Source: Steromphala cineraria (Eukaryota; Mollusca; Gastropoda; Trochida; Trochidae). Taken from it: a stretch of 64,000 bases of DNA. The stretch spans positions 35,222,801 to 35,286,800 of the forward strand of contig OU744734.1 of assembly GCA_916613615.1 (NCBI GenBank), read 5' to 3'. The translations under genes and the position numbers were made by a program. The notes beneath the pieces were generated by a model, which saw nothing but the letters and a program-made list of their open reading frames with translations, was not told the origin of the DNA and made no database searches. This document shows positions 47,201 through 59,200 of this stretch, in pieces; position 1 is the stretch's first letter; the number at the start of each line of letters is the position of its first letter.

Positions 47201-50200
47201 AGGAAGTCCATGTAAGCACATTTGTTTCATTCCAACTGAATAACAGAGACCTAGCTGTAAAGTTTGTGTTAATTAAGCGGTGAACCATTTGTAGTCAACA
47301 AACAAGGACAAAGAGTTTAATGATAGGGGTTACAGAAAGCCCCTTACTAAAATTAAACTGAAATATTGAGAAAAATATATGAAATTGAATTAAGTATTTG
47401 TAAAATGTAGTCAACAATGACAGCGTTGAAATCACACTGGTCAAGGTAAGCAACCTTGCTCGACTCCTAGTGATTAATTGAGAAAAATAATGCCAGTTGT
47501 TAAGTAAGATTAATACTTTCTTTGCAATAAGGTGTTTTATAACTTAACTTCGTTTCAGAGAATTTTTCACGATTATAATGCTTTCTGAACTGGACGGTGA
47601 ATCAATTCTGAATTGGGCGTCAGTCGTAAAATGCATATTTAAAAAAATACTATATACATTTATCAATGGTTATAATGTTTGTCGAAAGTTGCCGTTTTAA
47701 TTCTATTTCTAGTATCTATAGTTTGACGTGCATATATGGGTAATGACACAATTGTTTCCGGAATTCCATATATTAGATGTACATAGAGAATCTCTTCCAA
47801 GTGTCTTCTGATATCAAATATATCATTTTACTTTTATAAACGAGTGTTGATATATTTGATATCAGATATCGATCCGAAAGTATTGACTTAACGTATTTTA
47901 GTAAGAAATTTTGATTAGTTCATAAATAATGATTTTACTTGGGTATTTTTAGTGAAGAAAACTTTTATTCAACAGCTGTATGTAAAGAACATAAAAAGTG
48001 TATGCTTATGAAACTACGTAAGATGACACGATAAAAACAAGATGGCATTTTGTTTCAAATAAATACACTTCATGGCCAACGATATGTCTAATCGTTATTT
48101 GTAACTTATTGTTTGCAGAATTTCTGTAAATTTAATTTTTAAAAATCAAAAATATGCCTTAACATCAAGTTTTTGAAAAAAATTATCATGTATGTTACCG
48201 TTTATTTATTGCAAAAGTTATCATGTATGTTACCGTTTATTTATGCAATGTAAGTTCTTATGCACAACAAGGCTAAAGATGTATATTGTATATATGGACA
48301 TGTGGCCTGTAGACGAATGAAAGACTTGACTTGACTGGACGTGTAGGTTTTTACGAATTCACCTTGGTTATTGTTACAGCGAAAGCTAATCCTCTTGTTT
48401 CTCTTATTACAAATATACAGAAGAAATTGTCATTTTCAAGTATATTGTGTCTTTAGGTGACAAACAATCAAAAACATTTTGGAATAGCTCCATTTACGTT
48501 ATTTGATGGTTTATGTCGGGTTACACATATAATACAATGGGTACCACGCCATAGCGAACGGTTAATATATCTTCAAAAACTATTTTTCACAATAAAATGA
48601 ATTCAATGACAACAAAAAGTTATTACAATCACGAGATCGACCAGCGCAATCTAGAAAATAATCAGAAAACTTCAAGGCGATTTGCTTATGTACAGAATTC
48701 ACGGCATCTTTGATATATCACCAATAACATATATGTCATTATTAAGGCTGTGCAATATTATTGTTGTATCGGTATATTGGGATACGGGAACACAACAATA
48801 CGTATCCCATAACAATTTCAAAAAATAGAGCCAGTGGCTCTGTAGCTCATCAGGCTTCATATCAATTTTGCTTTAGGGTGTGGCAAATGTGAAATTAGGT
48901 TAAAGAGTGTGGCCCCTGAGGCCCTTAATAGGGGCCACAGGGCCACAAAAGCTATCAATCATAATCCTCACTAGTCAAAGAGTATATTCACAAGGTTTCA
49001 GCTTTCTGGGCCTTTTGCCCCTGGAGAAGAAGATGAAAATAGGCTTTAAGGGCGTGGCCCCTCTGGCCCATGATAGGGGTCAATTGGCTACCAAAGCTAC
49101 AATTTATAATCCTCACTAGTCAAGGAGTTTGTACACAAATTTTCAGCTTTCTAGGCCTTATGCTTCGAGAGAAGAAGATGAAAATAGGTTTTTAGGGCGT
49201 GGTCTCTGTGGCCCTTATTAGGGGCCACAGGGCCACCAACGCTACAATTTATAATCCTCACTAGTCAAAGAGTATATTCACAAGGTTTCAGCTTTCTGGG
49301 CCTTTTGCCCCTGGAGAAGAAGATGAAAATAGGCTTTAAGGGCGTGGCCCCTCTGGCCCTTGATAGGGGTCAATTGGCTACCAAAGCTACAATTTATAAT
49401 CCTCACTAGTTAAAGATGCTGTATCATACTTGCAAGCGGTTCAGGATGAAACTTAGCTTTTGAGAAATGAAATACATCACTTTGTAGAACAATCTTTCGT
49501 CGAAATTTTGATATCATATTTAGATTGTTTAATCAACAATAACATACTTATTTCGACGCTTCAAGCACAGTACCCCTCTTAGAAAGGGCATGTCATTTTG
49601 TGAACCCGCTTTCGGTGACGTAATCATTATGCTTGTAGGATTTACACCGTGTCTCAACTACCGTAATTGCGTTTGATGGGTATCAACTTTGACAGCAACG
49701 AATACCTAATTCGGAGAAAAAGAATATAAAATCTTGTTGAGCGCGACAAAGACGGTTTTCAAGCGTACATTTAGAAACCGGAAGTTGTGAAATGGCCACA
49801 CTTGATTCGCCCTTATGTCGACTGCCGTTTCGGTATTATTTGGTAAATTATCTCCTATTTGATGAATTTTGGTCCGATTTTCTCAAGGATGGTCGCTAAA
49901 TTTTTCTAAAAATACAACGTATACATTAAAAATACTTTTAGGAGTTTGTACACAAAGTTTCAGCTTTCTAGGCCTTATGCTTCGAGAGAAGAAGATGAAA
50001 ATAGGTTTTTAGGGCGTGGCCCCTGTGGCCCTTATTAGGGGTCAATTTTTCTAGGCCTTATGGTTCTGGAGAAGAAGTCGAAATTCCACAAAGTTTACGG
50101 ACGGATGGACGGACGGACGCCTGACACCATGCCTTACAGGCCAGATGAGCTAATAACCAATATATTGATAAAAAGTTAAGATGCACTTTCAGTATCCAAA

Positions 50201-53200
50201 AGAAGTCAAAATTAGACCTCAAACTATCATTAGGGATACCAAAATATATAAAGATAATCAGATGAATGTTCCCATGTTTAAAACAAATCAAACCAAGCAA
50301 ACATGGAGCAGGACTTGTCATCAACATCAAGCACAGCCAGTAGTGCTTATCAGTTAGATGTAAATAATAATCGACAAAAATAATATAATTCAGGTATAAA
50401 TGATTATAAATGACAAGTCATATGATCTTTTTTTCTGGTTTTCGAATTTAATGTGTTTACTTTTGCTTTAAGAAATATTGCAATACATATCCCAATACAG
50501 TGCTAATCTATTGCAATATATCGCAATACAAAAATCGGGGCAATACACAGCCCTAGTCATTATTGAGATGTGTGCCCCTTTTGAACTTTGATTGATGAGA
50601 TTTATTTTTAGGGTTTTAAATTGTGCTTTGTAATCTTCTTATGCATGTATGTATGTATGTACGTCTTTATGTACGTGTTTATATAAGTATGTTTAATGTC
50701 CACTTGTCTGTCTCTCCGTTTTGTTTCCCTTTCTGTTGTGCTTTCTTGAATTTTCATAAATTCATTAAGTCTCAAAATTACATCATTACAGGGAATCTTT
50801 GAAGATTTGGCGGGTGCAATCGGAGACGGAGAATTAATTGGCGACCCTTACATGCATTATGATTACCACGTTGCCCACCCAGACATAATACCACTGGAAC
50901 CACCAAGGCTGCCCAGTGACTATGTGGACCAAAGATCAACCCCGAGAAGGCCGAAAAGAGTTAATGTAGGTAAAAAGTCAGTGAATGTTCAACAGCGAAG
51001 GCCGAAAAGAATTAACGAGAATGTAGGTAAAAAGTCAGTGAATGTTCAACAGCGACCTAAGAAAAGGCCTCAACCCCAACCTCGAAAACAGCTGCTAAGA
51101 TCACCACAGAAACGTCAGGTAGACCCCACAGACCCAAACTGCAATTCAACAGCTTCAGAAAACAACAGCAAAAGACCTACAGTCACCACCAACTCTTACC
51201 GTGGACAAGATCCAGGACAGAGACGTGGTAGGCCGAGCAGTCTACGAGATTATGGTTCTCAGTCACAAGGTGCCCCAAGGCCAAGGACGCCGTCCGAAGA
51301 TCTTCGAGGACCTTCCGCTTACCTCCCAAGAAGACCTCCCAGGATCCTGCATAACGCCGCAGAGCCTCGAGGTCCAACCAGCTCTAATGGAAGATCTAGA
51401 CATTTTGAGTCTAATAGACCTCAAGCACAACGACCAGCTCACCCAGAAAGCTTTGATGAGCTTCCAAACCAATTCAAGTCAGGTCTAGCGAATCTTGTCC
51501 AACTTCTATCGGTTCACGAAACTGGCAGACAGATCCTCATAAAGTTAAACATCCTTGAGCAACAGCCAGTGTCCAACACACGGCAGAGCCGAGAAAGGAT
51601 GGCTTTGACCCCGGAAAAGGCCAGTCGTCTGCTTCGTCTTCTGTCAAGTATGAAGTACTCAAAGTCTGGAAAGGATCTTCTCTATCAGCTTGATCTGGCG
51701 GACTTCATGAAGCTCCCGAAACTGCCGCCAAGGGTTGATGCCTCAGGGAAACGAATCATGCACCATGAAGTTCCGACCAGTCTGGACTTCACTGCCTACA
51801 ACTACAACGGAGGAGGTGGCTGTGTGGATGAACTCATGAGGGACACGATGAAGAAATACCGTCAGCCTAGGAGGTTCACAAGTAAGTCTTGCATAAACAA
51901 AAAATGTGGTATCAATTCTATGTATGTTGTTGATGAATTTGTGTATTAGACCATTATGACAGTTTATAACAACTCGAAATTGGTTTTGAAAAAGAATAAC
52001 ATTTGATGATTAAATACATTGTCATTCTAGCAGAGGCTCACAAACTACTACATTTCCATAATACAGAATATAGTAATTATCCAAGAACAGAATATCTATT
52101 ATCCAAAAACACTCGCATGAAACCTTTCTCTTACTCCAACTTACTCCATTGTGTGTACGAATCCTATGTTGTATATTCTGATAAACGTGGTTATTTATTA
52201 TTTGGTACTTTTTAATGTCTTATTTTCAATCCTCGTTTGTACGAATCTCCTATTGTTTATTCTGATAAACGTGGTTATTTAATGTTTGGTCCTTTTAAAT
52301 ATTTTAATTTCACCCTACCCTACCCTTACTTTCAGGCGCTCTAGACGAGCTCTACAGCCGGACCCCCGGGTATCTGACCACTCAGATGGACATGGTCTTG
52401 ACCAACCAGCAGTGGAGAGACTTCTACGGTACTGCGCCGTAAGTAACACACTTAAAAGCTTACAGAGCTATTTTACACTATAAAGGGGCAGTAGCACGTT
52501 TTGGGGGGAATATAAGGTGTTGTCAGTAATATGAATATTAAGGGACAATGTATTTAAACTAAATAATGCAGGAATAAATAAAATATAAAATGTAAAGTTC
52601 AGCCATGCGATTCCCTTTTCTTACACAGAGTGAATTAAAGGTGTTCACACAAAAATGACCCTCATTGGGCTTAAAGTGATTCTTTATAATTTGTTCTCTG
52701 ACTATGTATGATTGGTTTGTGTAATGAGATGTTTTACAAAATTCTGCATTAACCTATTTTACCAGTGAAAATTTGAAAATATAAAAAACCATTAAAGGGG
52801 CTCCTGCCCCTGTAAAGAAAATACAAAAAAGATACTCCATTCGACTCGTCACGTTTTTAACAAAATTATAACAAATCCTACTAAACCTACTTTTCTTAGT
52901 ACAGTTATACTATTAAGAAAGTACCACGTTTCTCAAATTCGTCGAAAATCACTCGAAATTTGTGGTTAATTACAGTTAAGAATGCAGGATTTGGTAGTTA
53001 TCCTATTTTTAAACCTTGACTGAAACCATTGTCAGTAAAAATTTACACCCTTATAAATATTATTTTTGGGTTTTTTTTCTGACATAAATTGAAAAACGTA
53101 GTAAAGGATATATGTAATTTCAAATAAATAATTGTATTTCACCTCATGGATATTTTGATAAACTTACAGATAAAACAATTCAAGATCCCTAATATTTGTT

Positions 53201-56200
53201 TAAAGTACATGTTCCTTCAATGCAATAATCTTTGATAATTAAGTTATTCTCGTTCAACAGGCCTGGGAGTCGGAGAGCTAGAGACGCCAAGGAGGAACCC
53301 CTGGTTAGGAGTAAGAGGAAAGCCATCAAGGAGACACGCTACTACTGGCCCGAGAAAACCGTGCCCTACATTCTCGATGATAACGAGTTCAGTACGTATG
53401 ATTATCGTATCATGTACCGCTGCGTACCTAAAGTTTGTTCACTTGCAAGTGTATTTTGGTGAAAATATCAAAAATAAGGGTAATGGGGTAATATTTCTGA
53501 GATTTTCTAAATTTTCCATTTTCATGTTCAATATTGACTCTCTGAGAAAATCATCGACATTTACTAAGAGCAAAGGAACAAATATGACTTATGCCTGAAG
53601 CATTAGGTGAACCCTCGCGCACGTGATTCATGAACACCTCGGCTTAACGGCCTCGTCGTTCATTATTCACGTTCGGGAATGTTCATTTAACTTGAAAACC
53701 TCGGCGTCAGTCGGTAACTATTACATATGCAAGCCTTTTTAATGATCACATTTCATTACCTACGAGGGCCGTCATACCGAGGATCATATTTTTCATATGT
53801 TTCCCTAGGGCAAAATATCACTTTTTCATTGTGACGTCACGTTAAAAACCAGTGCTTTGACGTCACGGTTCACCTATGACGTCACATTCTATACGGGTCG
53901 GCGGCGGCTAGTCCGCCTATACTGAGAAGTAGGTTTTGAGTGTTTTCTTTTTTTGGACTACGGTAATATACAGAATATTATTTTCATATTTCAATATTTA
54001 CGACACTCGTGCCTATATATCAGTATATCTCTAGCTCTCGCTCAGGAAATAATAATATTTAGGCACTCGTGTCATAACCATAGTATGTCATGGACACTCA
54101 TATAATATCCTCTATATCTACCACACAGACTGGAGTGACATCATGCTGCTAGAGAGGGCCATGTATGAGTGGGAGCAGGCTACGTGTGTTCGCTTCCGTC
54201 TCGCCTCACCCTCAGATGTCAACAAGATCCGGTTCCGCAGTGGGCTAGGGTATGTTTGATAAGGCCTAAAAAAGTAATTTGATTCTGGTTTCCGCCCGCG
54301 GCAGTTTCCTACCCCCGCATCAATCCCTTTTTTCAAGATGTTGATATGTAGTTTCATGGCCTAGAAAAACCATTGAAACTTAAACTTTCAAAATTTAACT
54401 CGTTTCTGTTCATGTAGGCCTTCAAGGTCACAGTGATAAAGTGATCAAAAGTTTATATTTATCTATTTCTTAAAACTCTGATGATTTAAAAAAGATATTC
54501 TATAATAAAAAAATATTTGGAAATATAAAAAAATTCGCTTCATCGCATCATTTTTGCATGTATGGAAAGATCAGAAACATTTTTTATTTATTTAGGCCTA
54601 AGCTCATAACAATCACGTTATTCCCGGGCTCTTTAGTCCATTATCAGTTCGCTTGAAGCACTCGTAAAATCTCCAATATAATGGACATGTATTCAGGCAG
54701 TAATATTTATCACGACATGTTACTTACACACGTGGAGTACTAACTTATGTCAAAGGGAAATGAAATGTTTGAGAGACAGAGGTACTTTTTAGTGGAACCC
54801 CACGAAGAGGAATATATATGTTACCAATTGCAATACAATGTGGTAGTACTCAAGCGATAGCAAAATGTTTGATAAAGCTAGCGGATTCATTTTTCTCTTT
54901 TGATTAATAGAAAAAATTTTGGCATGAAAATCTTGATAACACGTGAAACTTTATCATATTATTACGACTACCGATAATTTAATAATAGTAATAATTGAAG
55001 CGTCATTGAGCAAATTATATTTTGGAATCAGGCGCTATATGAATTCATTAGTATTATTATAAGTTAACCCTCTGAAGAATTATATTCAAAAACTTATATT
55101 AATTAGGGAAAATTTGAAGACTGTTGCCGGTATACCTTCCCTCTAATTTGGTCTCGAAATCGGTTCTGCTTCAAACAATCGTTATCTCTAATAGTCATTT
55201 TCAGTATTTTAGCAGTGATGAAGACCATTTGACTTAAAACACGGAATACTATTCCAATGGTTTTCATCTACCTAAAAGCTAGATTAGGAAGATTTTGTTG
55301 TTTTCTTGGAGTAATACAGTGATGCATTATTCTTAAATGTTAATTTTAAAATTGACAGTAAGTAAAATTTACTTATAAAAAGTGATATGAGTAAACTCGT
55401 TTCTTCATGTCGTCGTGAGTGTATGAAATGATAACTAAAGATATCCCGATATGCCTGTATTCCAGATGCAGTTCCCATGTAGGAATGATAGGCGGAACAC
55501 AGAACATCACATTACAAGGACCTTGTAGAATTGTAAGTATATATATATATATATTTATGTGTAGTATTACACACGTCACAGTGGATGTGCTAGCGGTAGA
55601 AAAACCATGAAGGTATATTTGAGAGTTATCTTTCTTTCATCCTCGATAATCCAGCGCTTTCGTTCCGATAAATCTACACTACAAGCCCTGGAAAACTTTA
55701 CGGGGGTTTATATCAAACCCAATTACCTCCCTATACTTACATATTATCCAATCAGAAACGAAACGCAGACACCAAGTGCGTAAACAACTCGACCGTTCGC
55801 GACATCAAGTGAGTGAGTGAGCTGGGGTTTAACGTGTTGTCAGCAAATTTTCAGCTATTTATCACGTGGATGTAGAGTAGATAGATCAGTAAGAAAGGGA
55901 TTGAAAGGATGAGGTAAAAGACGGAAAGTGAGACACAGAAAACTTGTTTTAGAAATGATCCCATTGTTTGATAAAAAGCAAGCGTTTAGCTAAGTCATTG
56001 CAAAGGGAGGTAATTAAACACCCCGTTCAGTTTTCCAGGGCTTGTAGTGCAGATTTATCAGAACGGAAGCGCTGGATAATCGAGGATGTCCTCTTTACGT
56101 TCATGTCTTTGCCTGTCCCGCTCTTTACCCTTCCAATATCTTTTCCCTCCAGCATAGCAAAGTGTCCACGAGATGGGTCACTTCCTATGCCTAATGCCCT

Positions 56201-59200
56201 AAAGGCTGTGCCGCTTGTGTCATTTCTCTCAATACAAAATATTCTTTCCTACAGCGCAGGATAGTTCTCCACGAGATCGGGCACTCCTTGGGCCTTGTGC
56301 ACGAGCATCAGAGACCAGACAGGGACGAATACATACAGATCCTGTACTCTAATGCACGACCGGGCACCGAGTGGGACTTTGCGAAGAGAACTTGGGGGAC
56401 CGTAGTGAACCACACCGTCGCCTACGATTATATGTCGGTTATGCACTATGGACCTAAGGTGAGTTGATTATTGTAAGGAGAAAGCCTTAGATCTTGTGGT
56501 AAATACTAAACTGTTTTGAGTGGTTGTTGTCTATAAACTTGCGAGTATATGCCCGAGCAGAGGCTATTGCCATATCACTAGGAAATATTGCTAATATATC
56601 GTTCACGTGAAAAGCCAACAGCATATTCAATAACTCTTTCTCAACCCTCCCAAGGGCCTCAATACATCATGTAACCTCCTTCTTAAGCAGATGAAAACGC
56701 AGGCCGGTACGAGTGTAGTTTTGATTTGAAAAGATTTCCAAATACCGTAATCCTCCTTTTAATTTGGGTTTCAAATACGTCCCGAGTTAGACTTTGTGCT
56801 GAGATAAAACAATCCTGCAAACAGTAACTTAGTGCTGGGTTTATGAAAGATTCGGGTGATTTGCTCAAGGAACGATGATGAATTTCCGTTCTCTGCTCTT
56901 GGCATTAATGTGTTAAGCTGGTGACATGTGCATTTACGTTGTGATCAGAAAACAAAAAAAATTCTTATCCATAATGTTGTTTCTTAATCAAATTGTTCTA
57001 TGTAGCAACGTTCATCTCCACCCTCCATTTTCGTTTATATAAGCTATGCTGCCGTTCGAAACCTTCACTGTGTCAGCTCGACATCGAACTGCGCCCTGAC
57101 TTTAAAGTCCAATCATGTTAGACCGCTGCAGTGAAATCATGAATAGTGCTAACTGCGGCAAGGCTTAGACTACCTAGATAATGAGTCTGGAGTTGGAGTG
57201 TTAAGCTGGTGACATGTGCATTAACGTTGTGGTCAGAAAACAAAAAAAATCTTATCCATAATGTTGTTTCTTAATCAAATTGTTCTATGTAGCAACGTTC
57301 ATCTCCACCCTCCATTTTCGTTTATATAAGCTATGCTGCCGTTCGTAACCTTCACTGTGTCAGCTCGACATCGAACTGCGCCCTGACTTTAAAGTCCAAT
57401 CATGTTAGACCGCTGCAGTGAAATCATGAATAGTGCTAACTGCGGCAAGGCTTAGACTACCTAGATAATGAGTCTGGAGTAGGCTATGACTTATGGGGAG
57501 AGTTGGCTTAATAGTTTAGTTATATATTTTAGTTTACTTATTAGTTGAAGAAATATTTCTTTTCGTTGACTTACTTGTTGAGATATATTCCTTTTGTTGA
57601 CTTATAAGTTGAATACATATGTCTTCTTGTTGACTTACTATATAGTTGAAGAAATATCTCTTTTCGTTGGCCTAATTGTCAAAGCTATATCACTTTTCGT
57701 TGACTTAATAGTTGAACATATATCTCTTTTCTATGGCTTATTAGTTGACGATAATATATCTTTTCGTTGGCTAAAGAGGTTAAGATTTATCTTTTCGTTG
57801 GCTTAATAGTTAAAGATGTAAATATCTCTTTCCTTGGCCTATTAGTTGAAGATATATTGTTTTTGTCGGCTTAAAGGGGCAGTAGCTCGTTTTTAGGGGG
57901 TTTATAAGGTGATGTCAGGAAAATTAAAATTAATGGTTCCAATTGAAAGACAATGTATGTAAACTAAATGTAGCATTAATAATTCAAATATATAATGTAA
58001 AGTTTAGCCATGTGATTCCTTTTTCTTACACAAAATGAATTAAAGGTGTTTACACAAAATGGCCGCCAACTGATTTTGTGTTAATCTTCATAATTTGTCC
58101 TCTGACTATGGATGATTGGCTTGTGTAATGAGATTTTTGACACTGTCAAAATAATAAATTTAGCATTCACTTACAAGTATCAGTGAAAAATTAAAAATAT
58201 AAAATTATCAAAAAACGTGCTACTGCCCCTTTAATAGTTGAAAGATTATCTCTTTTCGTTTGCTAAATAGTTGAATATTTATCTCTTTTCGTTTGCCTAA
58301 TAGTTCAAGTCATATCTCTTTTCGTTGGCTGAATAGTTGAAGATTTATCTCTTTTCGTTTGCTTAATAGTTGAAGGTATATCTCTTTTCGTTGGCTAAAT
58401 AGTTAATAATATATTGGCCAGGCTTTCTCGATGGACAACCAGCAGCCAACCATTTTGACACGTGACAGCAAGTTCCAAGATGCCATAGGCAAGGTGACAG
58501 AACTGTCTTTCAACGACAAGAAGCTCGTCAACAAGATGTACAAGTGCTCAGGTATGTTCATTCTCATTACAATAAAATCATTGTTTTATTCACTACGTTA
58601 CGCAGCAAATAGATCATATTTTAATAAGATTGCAGCTATGTTTGTTTTTTGTCGACTCTTATTTCTGTTCAGTGGCTAATGCAAGTGGGTATAAGGGACA
58701 TTATATTTGATAAAAATCTGTAATTAAAAATTTGCTTTTTAAATATAGATTATCACAGGGTGTGAATAACCCCCTTCCCTTTTAGAACAGGTGAGCACAA
58801 CCGGCAGATTGTTCCTCTTGTTACTTGATCAATTAAGTGGGGAAAATACTTTGAAATGTTAATCATATGTCAGAAACTCACATCTTGATAACATTAACAG
58901 CAAATTTCACGTATCCATAAATGATAACAATTTCCTTACCGAAAATCCCGCGGGCAGAAATCCTTATTTCTAAATAATGTTCCCATGTCATGTTTTATCC
59001 ATTACTTTTCAACATATCTTACGCTTATCACCAAATACTCAGTGTTGTTTCCTTTTACAGAACACTGCCCCCGCACCATAGTGTGCCAGCATGGCGGCTA
59101 TGTAAGCAAGGACTGCAAGTGCGTCTGTCCGTCCACCAATCCGAACTGCCTTCTTCAAGAAACCAGGGTTGAACGACCAGAACCAAGAGCGGTAGAAAAT

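Larger units (their letters stand above)
48743..50555. mobile_element. hAT-like non-autonomous element with 8-bp TSD
   Basis: The ends TAAGGCTGTGCAATA and CAATACACAGCCCTA are imperfect inverted repeats of TAGGGCTGTG. GTCATTAT occurs directly outside both ends (48735-48742 and 50556-50563), an 8-bp target duplication typical of hAT elements. No transposase is encoded; the interior is a tandem repeat with a further nested MITE. It ends 236 bp before astacin exon 2. Confidence 0.8.

Noticed and set aside
51183..51488. Open frames on both strands within astacin exon 2
   Set aside because: Shadows of the 363-codon exon.
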